Assembly: GCA_964466155.1 (NCBI GenBank)
Contig: CAYXMY010000018.1
Coordinates: forward strand, 1 to 32,933
DNA length: 32,933 nucleotides
Origin: Caenibius sp964466155
GTDB lineage: Bacteria; Pseudomonadota; Alphaproteobacteria; Sphingomonadales; Sphingomonadaceae
Direction: 5' to 3'
Part shown: positions 15,989 through 24,726 of the stretch, in pieces
Position numbering within the stretch: position 1 is the stretch's first letter
How the letters are laid out: every line of letters begins with the position of its first letter
Program-made: the position numbers and the translations under genes
The notes under the pieces: model-generated
The model's input: only the letters and a program-made list of their open reading frames with translations
Told to the model about the DNA's origin: nothing
Database searches by the model: none

Positions 15989-17254
15989 ATGCATCTGAAA
16001 GAATTGAAAAAGAAAACACCGGCCGAGCTGGTGGAAATGGCGGAGGAGCTCGGCGTCGAAGGCGCGTCCACCATGCGCCGCCAGGATCTGATGTTCTGCA
16101 TTCTGCGCGAACTGGCCGAGGATGAGGAATACGAACAGGAAATCATGGGCGTGGGCACGATCGAAGTGCTGTCCGACGGTTTCGGTTTCCTGCGCAGCCC
16201 CGAGGCGAACTATCTCGCCGGGCCTGACGATATCTACGTTTCGCCCAATCAGGTCCGCAAATGGGGCCTGCGCACCGGCGATACGGTGGAAGGCGAGATC
16301 CGCACCCCCAAGGATGGGGAGCGCTATTTTGCCCTCACGAAGCTCACCAGCGTCAATTTCGACAATCCGGACATGGTGCGCCACCGGACCAATTTCGACA
16401 ACCTGACGCCGCTCTATCCGGACGAGAAGCTGGTTCTCGATACCGTCGACCCCACGGTGAAGGACAAATCCGCCCGGGTGATCGATATCATCGCTCCGCA
16501 GGGCAAGGGCCAGCGCGCCCTGATCGTCGCCCCGCCGCGCACGGGTAAGACCGTCCTGCTGCAGAATATCGCCAAGGCGATCACCGACAATCACCCCGAA
16601 GTGTTCCTGCTGGTTCTGCTGGTCGACGAACGTCCGGAAGAAGTCACCGACATGCAGCGCAGCGTGAAGGGGGAAGTGATCTCCTCCACCTTCGACGAAC
16701 CGGCGAGCCGCCACGTGCAAGTGGCTGAAATGGTGATCGAAAAGGCCAAGCGTCTGGTCGAACACAAGAAGGACGTGGTGATCCTGCTCGACTCGATCAC
16801 CCGCCTTGGCCGGGCTTACAACACCGTGGTGCCCAGTTCGGGCAAGGTTCTGACCGGCGGTGTCGACGCCAATGCCCTGCAACGCCCGAAGCGTTTCTTC
16901 GGCGCGGCGCGCAATATCGAGGAGGGCGGTTCGCTGTCCATCATCGCCACGGCGCTGATCGATACCGGCAGCCGCATGGACGAAGTGATCTTCGAAGAAT
17001 TCAAGGGCACCGGCAACTCGGAAATCGTGCTCGACCGCAAGGTTGCGGACAAGCGTATCTTCCCGGCGCTGGATGTCGGCAAGTCCGGCACCCGCAAGGA
17101 AGAACTGCTGGTGGGCAAGGATCAGCTCAGCAAGATGTGGGTGCTGCGCCGCATCCTCATGCAGATGGGCACGATCGATGCGATGGAATTCCTGCTCGAC
17201 AAGATGAAGGATTCCAAGACCAACGAAGATTTCTTCGCCACGATGAACCAGTAA
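15989..17254 (+). CDS. rho: Transcription termination factor Rho
   Basis: This is a hexameric RNA-dependent ATPase helicase that terminates transcription. The 421-aa protein has the N-terminal helical domain (MHLKELKKKTPAELVEMAEELG), the RNA-binding cold-shock fold (GFGFLRSPEANYLAGPDDIYVSPNQVRKWGLRTGD), Walker A (PPRTGKTVLLQ), Walker B (VVILLDSITRLGRAYN, with Asp) and the Q/R-loop region GGVDANALQRPKRFFGAARN. The start MHLKELKKK at 15989 is chosen over an upstream in-frame ATG at 15854 because it matches the family N-terminus. A very strong hairpin follows the stop. Confidence 0.97.
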   Translation: MHLKELKKKTPAELVEMAEELGVEGASTMRRQDLMFCILRELAEDEEYEQEIMGVGTIEVLSDGFGFLRSPEANYLAGPDDIYVSPNQVRKWGLRTGDTVEGEIRTPKDGERYFALTKLTSVNFDNPDMVRHRTNFDNLTPLYPDEKLVLDTVDPTVKDKSARVIDIIAPQGKGQRALIVAPPRTGKTVLLQNIAKAITDNHPEVFLLVLLVDERPEEVTDMQRSVKGEVISSTFDEPASRHVQVAEMVIEKAKRLVEHKKDVVILLDSITRLGRAYNTVVPSSGKVLTGGVDANALQRPKRFFGAARNIEEGGSLSIIATALIDTGSRMDEVIFEEFKGTGNSEIVLDRKVADKRIFPALDVGKSGTRKEELLVGKDQLSKMWVLRRILMQMGTIDAMEFLLDKMKDSKTNEDFFATMNQ

Positions 17255-17270
17255 CGCGGCAGGCTTTACA

Positions 17271-17329
17271 GGCACCGCGAAGCGCCCCGGGGATGGGACA
17301 AAAGATTTTCCCCGGGGCGCTTCGGTGTT
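17271..17329. terminator. Strong bidirectional-type hairpin after rho
   Basis: A perfect 16-bp stem pairs 17278-17293 with 17309-17324 around a 15-nt loop, and outer CACCG/CGGTG pairs extend it across a bulged base. It lies 23 bp past the rho stop and about 45 bp before the convergent stop at 17372, so it could end transcripts from both sides. The T-tract is weak, so Rho-independent efficiency is uncertain. Confidence 0.75.
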
Positions 17330-17371
17330 CGGCCTTGCAGCGGCAGTGTTACACGCGAACGGATGGCCGGG

Positions 17372-18958
17372 TCATGCAACCCGGCGAAACGTTTCCGCGC
17401 TGGCCACGGCCCATTGCCGGGCGAGCGCAGTGCTTTCCGGATCGGCCAGAAGCGCACCGTCTTCAACGAAGGCATAAATCCGGTCGACCGCATCGGCGCG
17501 CGCAGAATTGACCCGCTCGCGCATATCCATCGGCGCAATCTGCCACGGGCTTTCCAGCCCCATCGCCACCACGATTTCGCGCAGGGCATTGAGCGTGTGG
17601 CGCTGGAAATTGGCGACCCGTTCGGCCTTGTCCTCCACGATCAGCCCGCGTTGCCGCCAATGTTCCTGGGTGGCCACCCCGGTCGGGCAACGGCCGGTAT
17701 GGCATTGCATTGACTGGACGCAGCCCAGCGCGAACATGAAGGCACGCGCCGCATTGCACCAGTCTGCGCCATAACCGAGCAATTCGGCCATGCCTGCGCC
17801 GGAATAGACCTTGCCCGATGCACCGAGCTTGATGTCCTGCTTCAGCGATGCCCCGACCAATGCGTTGCGGACCCAGATAAGCCCTTCGCGCAGCGGCATG
17901 CCGACGCTGTTGGTCAGTTCCAGCGGGGCCGCGCCCGTGCCGCCTTCCCCGCCATCGACGACGATGAAATCGGGTTTGATCCCCGTCTTGAGAATGGCCT
18001 TGATGACGGCGAGCACTTCGTGCGGCTGGCCGACGCACAATTTCATTCCGGCAGGTTTTCCGCCTGACAGTTCACGCAGTTTTTGAAGGAATTCAAGTAG
18101 TTCTATCGGTGTGGAAAATTCGGAGTGAGCTGCGGGAGAGATCACGTCCCGCCCGACAGGCACGCCGCGCGTTTCGGCAATCTCCCGGCTGACCTTGGCC
18201 CCGGGGAGCATACCGCCATGGCCGGGCTTGGCCCCCTGGCTCAGCTTGATTTCCACCATCTTGACCTGATCGCTTTGCGCCTGTTCGGCAAAGCGGCCGG
18301 GATCGAAGCGGCCATTGGCATCGCGGCAGCCGAAGTATCCGGTGCCGAGTTCCCAGATCAGATCGCCGCCATAGACGCGGTGATAAGGGCTGATCGATCC
18401 TTCTCCGGTATCGTGGGCGAAATTGCCGATCTTCGCCCCCTTGTTCAGCGCTTCTATCGCACGGGCGGACAAGGCGCCGAAACTCATCGCCGAGATATTG
18501 AGCAGGGCGGAGGAATAAGGCTGTTTGCATTCCGGTCCGCCGATGTTCAGCCGCCAGCTTTCCGGCACATGGGAATTGGGGGCGATGGAGTGGCCCAGCC
18601 ACCGGTATTCGCCGGAATAGACATCGAGTTCGGTGCCCATCGGATGGGTATCGAGTTCGTTCTTGGAACGGGCGTAGATCAGAGCCCGCTCATCATGATT
18701 GTAGGGGCGGCCTTCGAGATCCCCTTCCACGAAATAGCTGCGCACATAAGGGCGCAAGTCTTCGGACAACCACCGGACCCGGGCGACGAGAGGATAATTG
18801 CGGCGCAAGGTGTGGCGCGGCTGGAAGAAATCCCAGAGCGCCACGAGAAGAAGCGGAATCGTGATCCAGAGCGCCCAGTGGAGAAACCCCACAAGGGCGC
18901 AGGCGAGCATCGCCGCCGCCAGAACCAGCGGGACGAAATAGCGCATGGGCAATGCCAT
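17372..18958 (-). CDS. FMN-binding glutamate synthase-like protein, membrane-anchored
   Basis: The 528-aa protein carries a glutamate synthase FMN/[3Fe-4S] domain (about residues 130-480) behind two N-terminal hydrophobic helices (about 6-26 and 29-45). Domain motifs include NISAMSFGALSARAIEALNKGAKIG, GEGSISPYH, QGAKPGHGGMLPGAKV, VVDGGEGGTGAAPLE and the cluster motif with Cys413, Cys419 and Cys424 (C-x5-C-x4-C). It lacks the glutaminase and NADPH subunits, so true glutamate synthase activity is doubtful; the electron donor and substrate are unknown. AGGAG lies 8 nt before the ATG. The dienelactone-hydrolase gene ends 11 bp upstream, so the two form an operon. Confidence 0.9.
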   Translation of the reverse strand: MALPMRYFVPLVLAAAMLACALVGFLHWALWITIPLLLVALWDFFQPRHTLRRNYPLVARVRWLSEDLRPYVRSYFVEGDLEGRPYNHDERALIYARSKNELDTHPMGTELDVYSGEYRWLGHSIAPNSHVPESWRLNIGGPECKQPYSSALLNISAMSFGALSARAIEALNKGAKIGNFAHDTGEGSISPYHRVYGGDLIWELGTGYFGCRDANGRFDPGRFAEQAQSDQVKMVEIKLSQGAKPGHGGMLPGAKVSREIAETRGVPVGRDVISPAAHSEFSTPIELLEFLQKLRELSGGKPAGMKLCVGQPHEVLAVIKAILKTGIKPDFIVVDGGEGGTGAAPLELTNSVGMPLREGLIWVRNALVGASLKQDIKLGASGKVYSGAGMAELLGYGADWCNAARAFMFALGCVQSMQCHTGRCPTGVATQEHWRQRGLIVEDKAERVANFQRHTLNALREIVVAMGLESPWQIAPMDMRERVNSARADAVDRIYAFVEDGALLADPESTALARQWAVASAETFRRVA

Positions 18959-18969
18959 GGTGATGGCTC

Positions 18970-19668
18970 CTAGCCGAGTTGTTCCTTGAAGAAGGCCTCG
19001 GTACGGCTATCCGCAAGCCGGGCGCCGTCTTCATTGCGGCGCTTGCCCATTTCCGCGGCGAAACCATGATCGAGACCGGGATAATCGTACAAAGTCACTT
19101 TCGGGTGATCGTCGAGCCCCTGATGCATGGCCTTCTGTGCTTCGGGCGAGACGAACCCGTCATCGCCTGCGATATGGAGGACGAGCGGATTGGCGATGGC
19201 GTGCGATTCGTTCAGCATCTGATCGATCATGACCCCGTAGTAGCCCACGCTGGCATCGATGTCGGTCCGCGCGGCGGCGAGATATGCCATCCGCCCGCCG
19301 AGGCAGTAACCGACCAGGCCGACTTTTGCGGTGCCTTCCGTGGCACGCAGATGTTTGATCAGCGCTTCGATATCCTTGATGCCGAGATTGGCATCGAACT
19401 GAGCGAAATAGCCGAAGGCTTCCTGCAGTTCCGCCTCCACATCGGGATCGAGTTCGACGCCGGGGGCAAAGCGCCAGAAGATATCGGGTGCTGCGGCGAG
19501 ATAACCCTTGGCGGCCCAGTCGTCGCATTTCTGGCGGATACCCGGATTTACGCCAAAGATTTCCGGCACGACGATGATCGCCGCGCGCGGTGTGCCGGAA
19601 GGACGCGCGAGATAGACCGGAATGGCACCGGGACCGTCGAGTTCGGGGATCGTGATTGTCTGGGTCAT
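18970..19668 (-). CDS. Dienelactone hydrolase family protein
   Basis: This 232-aa alpha/beta hydrolase has the DLH triad: Cys122 in GLVGYCLGGRMAY, Asp170 in HIAGDDGFVS and His201 in YPGLDHGFAAEM, with Glu36 in VVPEIFGV in the position that orients the cysteine. It would hydrolyse a lactone or ester; dienelactone is the classical substrate, but no aromatic-degradation genes are nearby. The start MTQTITIPEL is chosen because AAGGAG lies 8-9 nt upstream; an ATG 78 nt earlier has none. It is upstream of the FMN protein in a two-gene operon. Confidence 0.9.
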   Translation of the reverse strand: MTQTITIPELDGPGAIPVYLARPSGTPRAAIIVVPEIFGVNPGIRQKCDDWAAKGYLAAAPDIFWRFAPGVELDPDVEAELQEAFGYFAQFDANLGIKDIEALIKHLRATEGTAKVGLVGYCLGGRMAYLAAARTDIDASVGYYGVMIDQMLNESHAIANPLVLHIAGDDGFVSPEAQKAMHQGLDDHPKVTLYDYPGLDHGFAAEMGKRRNEDGARLADSRTEAFFKEQLG

Positions 19669-19770
19669 GGGGGCGCTCTCCTTGAATTTCAGGCAGACTA
19701 CTCGCGGATGATGGACTTTGCCAAGGTCGTGTGACAGGTTCGCCATCTGTCTGGAGAAGGGGTGTCTCGC

Positions 19771-20034
19771 ATGAAAGTGAATATCGAGATCGATTGCACG
19801 CCGGTGGAAGCAAGAACGTTTCTAGGTCTGCCCGATGTCAGCCAGGTGAACGGGATTTACGTCGAGAATCTGTCCAAGGCCCTCAAGGGGGTGACGAGCC
19901 TCGAACAACTCAAGGATCTGTCGCAGCAATGGGCGCCGATGGGGCAAATGGGACTCAAGATGTTTCAGAACATCCTTGAAGGCGGCGCGGCCTTTGCGCA
20001 GGGCGCTACCTCCCGCAAGAAAAAGGACAGCTAG
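19771..20034 (+). CDS. DUF6489 family small protein
   Basis: The 87-aa product is soluble with no signal peptide. Its N-terminal MKVNIEIDCTPVEARTFLGLPDV segment and the MGQMGLKMFQNILEGG helix match small proteins annotated as DUF6489 in sphingomonads. Function is unknown. The ATG at 19771 is preferred, with GGAGAAGG about 10 nt upstream; a GTG at 19762 overlaps that site. It lies 40 bp before mnmE and may share its transcript. Confidence 0.75.
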   Translation: MKVNIEIDCTPVEARTFLGLPDVSQVNGIYVENLSKALKGVTSLEQLKDLSQQWAPMGQMGLKMFQNILEGGAAFAQGATSRKKKDS

Positions 20035-20074
20035 AACCATTGCCGCGCCGCGGTGATGGCGGCGCATTACCACG

Positions 20075-21352
20075 ATGACCGACACGATTTTCGCCTTGTC
20101 GAGCGGGCAGCCGCCGGCCGGTATCGCTGTGATCCGTATCAGCGGGCCGTTGGCGGGGCAGGCGCTCGCCGCCCTCGCGAGCAACCTTCCCGTTCCCCGC
20201 CGCGCGCGTTTCGCGCGTCTGCGCGATGGAACGGGGGAAGCGCTCGATGATGCCTTGATCCTGTGGCTGCCCGGCCCGGCAACAGCCACGGGGGAGGATA
20301 TCGCGGAACTGCACCTCCACGGCGGAAGGGCGGTGGTTCGCGCGGTGGAACTGGCCTTGGGCAAGCTGCCGGGCCTGCGCAAGGCGGAAGCGGGGGAGTT
20401 CACCCGGCGGGCTTTCGCCAACGGGCGGATCGATCTGGCGGAAGCGGAAGGTCTTGCCGATCTGCTTTCCGCCGAGACCGATTTGCAGCGGCGGGCGGCA
20501 CTGGCGATGGCGGGCGGGGGCTTGTCGCGCCAGGTGGACGATTGGCGCAATCGCCTCCTGATGCTCGCCGCGCGAGTGGAGGCGATTCTCGACTTTGCCG
20601 ATGAAGACGATGTGGCCGAACTGCCCCCGGATTTCACCGCGCAGTTGCGAAGCCTTACCGGCGAGATTGGGGAATGGTTGGCCCGCCCACATGCCGAAGC
20701 GCTCAAGGAAGGGTATCGCGTCGTTCTTGCCGGGCCGCCGAACGCGGGCAAGAGTACGCTGTTCAATGCCCTGGTCGATAGCGAGGCGGCTATCACATCA
20801 CCCACCGCCGGGACGACGCGCGATGTCATCGTCCGCCCAGTCGCCTTGGGCGGGATCGCTTTCACGTTCGTCGATACGGCGGGGTTGCGCGACGAGAGCG
20901 GCGATGCGGTTGAGATGATCGGGATCGACCGTGCGCGGGGCGAACTGGACCGGGCCGATCTGGTGCTCTGGCTCGGGCCGGAAGGGGAGGGGCCGGACGG
21001 AGCGTGGGAGATCGCGGCCCAGGCTGACAGGCCCGGACAATGCGCCAAGACGCAACCGCATCACCGGGTATCGGCGATGACGGGGGAAGGGATGGCGGAG
21101 CTTAAACGCGCCCTGATCGCGGTGGCCGGTGAAGCCATGCCGAGGCCCGGCGATGCCGCACTGAATGCACGCCAGCATGGCTTGCTCAGCGATGTGCACG
21201 ATGCTCTCGCCACTGCGGAGAGCGAAACCGATCCGTTGATTCAGGCGGAAGGCTTGCGGCTGGCGCGGATCGCACTGGATCGTCTGGTCGGGCGGGCGAC
21301 CACCGAAGATATGCTGGATGCGCTGTTCGGACGCTTCTGCATCGGAAAGTAG
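20075..21352 (+). CDS. mnmE: tRNA modification GTPase MnmE
   Basis: This GTPase works with MnmG to make 5-carboxymethylaminomethyluridine at the tRNA wobble position. The 425-aa protein has the formyl-THF-binding N-terminal domain (TIFALSSGQPPAGIAVIRISG), the helical domain, and an inserted G domain: Walker A GPPNAGKS (220-227), TTRD (247-250) and DTAGLRDE (267-274). It ends in the conserved FCIGK. The expected G4 NKxD appears as AQAD (315-318), and overall length is about 25 residues shorter than E. coli MnmE. A parS site lies 8 nt past the stop and mnmG follows. Confidence 0.95.
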   Translation: MTDTIFALSSGQPPAGIAVIRISGPLAGQALAALASNLPVPRRARFARLRDGTGEALDDALILWLPGPATATGEDIAELHLHGGRAVVRAVELALGKLPGLRKAEAGEFTRRAFANGRIDLAEAEGLADLLSAETDLQRRAALAMAGGGLSRQVDDWRNRLLMLAARVEAILDFADEDDVAELPPDFTAQLRSLTGEIGEWLARPHAEALKEGYRVVLAGPPNAGKSTLFNALVDSEAAITSPTAGTTRDVIVRPVALGGIAFTFVDTAGLRDESGDAVEMIGIDRARGELDRADLVLWLGPEGEGPDGAWEIAAQADRPGQCAKTQPHHRVSAMTGEGMAELKRALIAVAGEAMPRPGDAALNARQHGLLSDVHDALATAESETDPLIQAEGLRLARIALDRLVGRATTEDMLDALFGRFCIGK

Positions 21353-21360
21353 GCTGGGCG

Positions 21361-21376
21361 TGTTTCACGTGAAACA
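21361..21376. other. parS: parS centromere site 1 (mnmE-mnmG gap)
   Basis: The 16-bp palindrome TGTTTCACGTGAAACA is identical to the widely conserved chromosomal parS consensus bound by ParB. It lies in the 94-bp gap between mnmE and mnmG, about 7.2 kb from the middle of the proposed origin. Confidence 0.95.
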
Positions 21377-21446
21377 TCGCTGAATACGCGACGCTGGCCG
21401 ATGGCCCTTTGACCCTACGTTCGGCTTCCTTTATCGGAAAGTGCGT

Positions 21447-23297
21447 ATGCAGAGCTTCGATATATTGGTGGTGGGCGGCGGTCACGCCGGTTGCGAAGCG
21501 GCGGCGGTTGCCGCGCGCATGGGGGCGCGCGTCGGGCTCGTCAGTTTCGATCTTTCCGCTATCGGAGCGATGAGCTGCAACCCCGCGATTGGCGGTCTGG
21601 GCAAGGGACACCTCGTGCGCGAGGTCGATGCCTTCGACGGATTGATCGGCCGTGCGGCGGATGCTGCGGCAATTCACTATCGGATGCTGAATCGCTCCAA
21701 GGGAAGCGCGGTCTGGGGGCCGCGTGTGCAGGCCGACCGGACTTTGTTCAAGGCGGCAATTCAGCACATGCTCCCCCGCCAGGGCGATCTCACCTGCATC
21801 GCCGGTGAAGCGGCTGAGCTGATACTCGAAGGGGGCCGGGTCACCGGGCTGCGGTTGGGAGATGGGACCGCGCTCCTCGCCCCGGCGGTGATTCTGTGCA
21901 CGGGCACATTTCTCGGTGGCACCCTGTTTCGGGGTGAGGAACGGCTTGTCGGGGGCCGTATCGGGGAAGCCTCGGCGCAAAGACTCGCGGCGCAGATGCG
22001 CGATGCCGATTTGCCGATGGCGCGGCTGAAGACGGGGACCCCGCCGCGGCTCGACGGGCGGACCATCGATTGGGCCGGGCTGGATGAACAACCTTCCGAC
22101 TCCGATCCGTGGACGATGTCCGCCATGGGGGAAGGGCGGGTCAATCCGCAAATCTTCTGCGCGATCACGCGCACCAATCCCCGCACGCATGAAACGATCA
22201 AGGCGAATCTTCACCGCTCGCCCCTGTTCACGGGAGCGATCGATGCGCGCGGGCCGCGTTATTGTCCGTCCATCGAGGACAAGATTCATCGCTTTGCCGA
22301 TCGCGATAGCCATCAGATATTTCTTGAGCCCGAAGGGCTCGGGACGCATCTCGTTTATCCCAACGGGATCAGCACATCGTTGCCCGCAGATGTGCAACTG
22401 GCCATGCTGCGGACGATGGAAGGGTTGGAACGCGTCGAAATGAGCGTGCCGGGCTATGCTGTCGAGTACGATCATATCGATCCGCGTGCGCTGCATCCGA
22501 CGCTGGAGTTGCGCGCCATTCCCGGGCTTTATTGCGCGGGCCAGATCAATGGCACCACCGGATATGAAGAAGCGGCGGCGCAGGGGCTGGTTGCGGGGAT
22601 GCAAGCTGCCGCTGCCATTCTGGGCAAGGAGCCTGTGCCGCTCGATCGGGCCAATTCGTATATGGCGGTGATGATCGACGATCTCACCTTGCAGGGAGTG
22701 AGCGAACCCTATCGGATGCTGACGGCGCGTGCGGAATACCGGCTCCGGCTGCGGGCTAACAATGCGACCAGCAGGATCACGCCGCTGGCGCTCGCCGCCG
22801 GTTGCATCGGTTCTGCCCGGCGCGAATGGTTTGCCCGGCGTGAGGGGGAACGGATGAACTGGGAGGCCGCGCTCGAACGGCAGACGACCGCGGCCGAAAT
22901 GGCCGGTGCCGACCTGCCGGTTCGCGCCGACAGTGGGAAGCGTTCGCTGCGCGAATGGCTTCGCTTCGGCGGGGTGGAGCTGCAAGGTTTGGCGCCGTGG
23001 TTACCGGCGGACCTCGACATTGGGAGCGAACTCGCGGCGGAAGTGGCGGAGGATGCGGCTTACGCACCCTATCTCGCGCGGCAGGATGCAGAACTGCGCG
23101 ATCTGCGCGCGAGCGAAGCCGTGCCGCTGGGCGAGGAGTTTCCCTTCGCCGATGTGCCCGGTCTTTCCAATGAGATGGTGGAGCGGCTTACCCGCGCGCG
23201 GCCCGCCACGCTGGCGGCGGCAGGGCGGGTTCCGGGAATCACGCCCGCGGCCTTGGCGGCCTTGCTGGTTCGTGCCCGGCGGCGGGCGGCGGCGTAA
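21447..23297 (+). CDS. mnmG: tRNA uridine 5-carboxymethylaminomethyl modification enzyme MnmG
   Basis: This FAD enzyme partners with MnmE in wobble-uridine modification. The 616-aa protein has the dinucleotide-binding VVGGGHAGCEAA (residues 8-19), the CNPAIGGLGKGHLVREVDA motif, RMLNRSKGSAVWGPRVQ, CTGTFLGG, and the C-terminal GEEFPFADVPGLSNEMVERL domain for MnmE and tRNA contact. The start MQSFDIL at 21447 has GGAAA about 8 nt upstream; a GTG 6 nt before it is possible. The stop overlaps the rsmG ATG by one base, so translation is coupled. Confidence 0.97.
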   Translation: MQSFDILVVGGGHAGCEAAAVAARMGARVGLVSFDLSAIGAMSCNPAIGGLGKGHLVREVDAFDGLIGRAADAAAIHYRMLNRSKGSAVWGPRVQADRTLFKAAIQHMLPRQGDLTCIAGEAAELILEGGRVTGLRLGDGTALLAPAVILCTGTFLGGTLFRGEERLVGGRIGEASAQRLAAQMRDADLPMARLKTGTPPRLDGRTIDWAGLDEQPSDSDPWTMSAMGEGRVNPQIFCAITRTNPRTHETIKANLHRSPLFTGAIDARGPRYCPSIEDKIHRFADRDSHQIFLEPEGLGTHLVYPNGISTSLPADVQLAMLRTMEGLERVEMSVPGYAVEYDHIDPRALHPTLELRAIPGLYCAGQINGTTGYEEAAAQGLVAGMQAAAAILGKEPVPLDRANSYMAVMIDDLTLQGVSEPYRMLTARAEYRLRLRANNATSRITPLALAAGCIGSARREWFARREGERMNWEAALERQTTAAEMAGADLPVRADSGKRSLREWLRFGGVELQGLAPWLPADLDIGSELAAEVAEDAAYAPYLARQDAELRDLRASEAVPLGEEFPFADVPGLSNEMVERLTRARPATLAAAGRVPGITPAALAALLVRARRRAAA

Positions 23298-23953
23298 TGA
23301 TGCTGACGAGCGAGGAAGACGCGCGCGCTTTCACAGCATCGCTTTGCGATGTCGAAGCGATGGTGCGGCTGGAGCGTTTGGCCGGGTTGTTGGTGGAAGA
23401 AAATGAGCGCCAGAACCTGATCGCCAAAGGCTCCATTCCTGCCATGTGGCAGCGCCATATCGCCGACAGTGCGCAATTGCTTGGCCATGTTTCACGTGAA
23501 ACATCCGGGCCGTGGCTCGATCTCGGAACGGGGGCGGGCTTTCCTGGCCTTGTCATCGCCGCGATGCGGCCAGACTGGCCGGTGCATCTGGTCGAATCGC
23601 GCAAGCGGCGAATCGAATGGCTGGATGCCGCGCGGCAGGAGTTGGGCCTGGGCAATTGTGTGGTGGAGGGGGATCGGTTGGAAAATGTTCCTGCCTTTTC
23701 CGCAGGGATTATTTCCGCACGGGCATTTGCACCTATGCCGCGATTGCTGGAACTGGCAGAACGGTTTGCAACGGCAGATACGATCTGGCTCCTGCCCAAG
23801 GGGAGGACGGCGGCGCAGGATTTGCACAGCCTTGGCCCGAAACGGCGTAAGGCATTCCGTGTGGAGCGGTCTCTTACCGATCCTGAAGCGGGCATAATCA
23901 TCGGTGGGCCGGCGGTGAAAACCGACCGGCCGGAAGCGAGGCAAGCGTCATGA
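23297..23953 (+). CDS. rsmG: 16S rRNA (guanine527-N7)-methyltransferase RsmG, with an internal parS
   Basis: This SAM-dependent enzyme methylates G527 of 16S rRNA. The 218-aa protein has the N-terminal LLVEENERQNLIAKGSIPAMWQRHIADSAQLL segment, motif I PWLDLGTGAGFPGLVIA (about residues 72-88), VESRKRRIEWL and ISARAFAPMPRLL. Residues 64-69 (HVSRET), just before motif I, are encoded by a perfect parS site, so the DNA there serves both purposes. The ATG overlaps the mnmG stop; the stop overlaps the parA ATG as ATGA (23950-23953). Confidence 0.96.
   Translation: MMLTSEEDARAFTASLCDVEAMVRLERLAGLLVEENERQNLIAKGSIPAMWQRHIADSAQLLGHVSRETSGPWLDLGTGAGFPGLVIAAMRPDWPVHLVESRKRRIEWLDAARQELGLGNCVVEGDRLENVPAFSAGIISARAFAPMPRLLELAERFATADTIWLLPKGRTAAQDLHSLGPKRRKAFRVERSLTDPEAGIIIGGPAVKTDRPEARQAS
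23488..23503. other. parS: parS centromere site 2 (inside rsmG)
   Basis: A perfect TGTTTCACGTGAAACA lies within the rsmG coding sequence, encoding the end of His64 and Val65-Ser66-Arg67-Glu68-Thr69. It is 2127 bp downstream of site 1. Confidence 0.95.
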
Positions 23954-24726
23954 TTCGAATCGCGATTGCGAACCAGAAGGGTGGGGTGGGCAAGACCACC
24001 ACTGCCATCAATGTCGCCACTGCCATGGCTGCCACCGGATGGAAGACCCTGTTGATCGATCTCGATCCTCAGGGAAATGCCTCCACCGGTCTCGGTATCC
24101 AGGCGGCGGACCGGCACAGTTCGAGTTACGATTTGCTGATCGATGAAGTTCCGCTTGCCGATTGCGTGATGGGAACGAGCATCCCCGGGTTGGATATCGT
24201 TCCCGCAACGGTCGATCTGAGCGGCGCGGAGGTGGAATTGGTTTCCGTCGATCAGCGCACGGACCGCTTGCGTAATGCGCTTGCCGGGCACAGCGGCCAT
24301 GAACTGTGCTTTATCGATTGCCCGCCTTCGCTGGGATTGTTGACGCTGAATGCGCTCTCCGCCGCTGATACCTTGCTCGTGCCGTTGCAGTGTGAGTTCT
24401 TCGCGCTCGAAGGGTTGAGCCAGTTGCTGCAGACGGTGGAGCGGGTGCAGCAACGGTTCAATCCCGATCTTGGCATTATTGGGGTGGTGTTGACGATGTT
24501 CGATCGCCGCAATCGCCTGACCGATCAGGTGGCGGACGATGTGCGCGATTGCCTGGGTGGGCTGGTTTTCGATTCGGTGATCCCGCGCAATGTCCGCCTG
24601 TCGGAAGCGCCAAGCCATGGCATGCCAGCGCTGGTTTACGATCATGCCTGTGCCGGTAGCCGCGCTTATATGGCGCTGGCCCGCGAATTGATCGGGCGCC
24701 TGCCTGAAAAGAGGAAAGCTGCATGA
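23950..24726 (+). CDS. parA: Chromosome partitioning ATPase ParA
   Basis: This deviant-Walker ATPase moves ParB-parS complexes after replication. The 258-aa protein has QKGGVGKTTTAINVA (residues 9-23) with the signature lysine, LLIDLDPQGNASTGLG, CFIDCPPSLGLLTLNAL and a C-terminal surface typical of chromosomal ParA/Soj. It lacks the N-terminal HTH of plasmid ParA. The ATG overlaps the rsmG stop, and the stop overlaps the parB ATG (24723-24726); both overlaps are ATGA. Confidence 0.97.
   Translation: MIRIAIANQKGGVGKTTTAINVATAMAATGWKTLLIDLDPQGNASTGLGIQAADRHSSSYDLLIDEVPLADCVMGTSIPGLDIVPATVDLSGAEVELVSVDQRTDRLRNALAGHSGHELCFIDCPPSLGLLTLNALSAADTLLVPLQCEFFALEGLSQLLQTVERVQQRFNPDLGIIGVVLTMFDRRNRLTDQVADDVRDCLGGLVFDSVIPRNVRLSEAPSHGMPALVYDHACAGSRAYMALARELIGRLPEKRKAA

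Noticed and set aside
15968..17275. Leftward open frame (435 codons) opposite rho
   Set aside because: Antisense shadow of rho with no family similarity.
21186..22985. Long leftward open frame (599 codons) opposite mnmE and mnmG
   Set aside because: Mirror frame of two strongly conserved genes; Arg/Pro/His-rich and without recognisable motifs.
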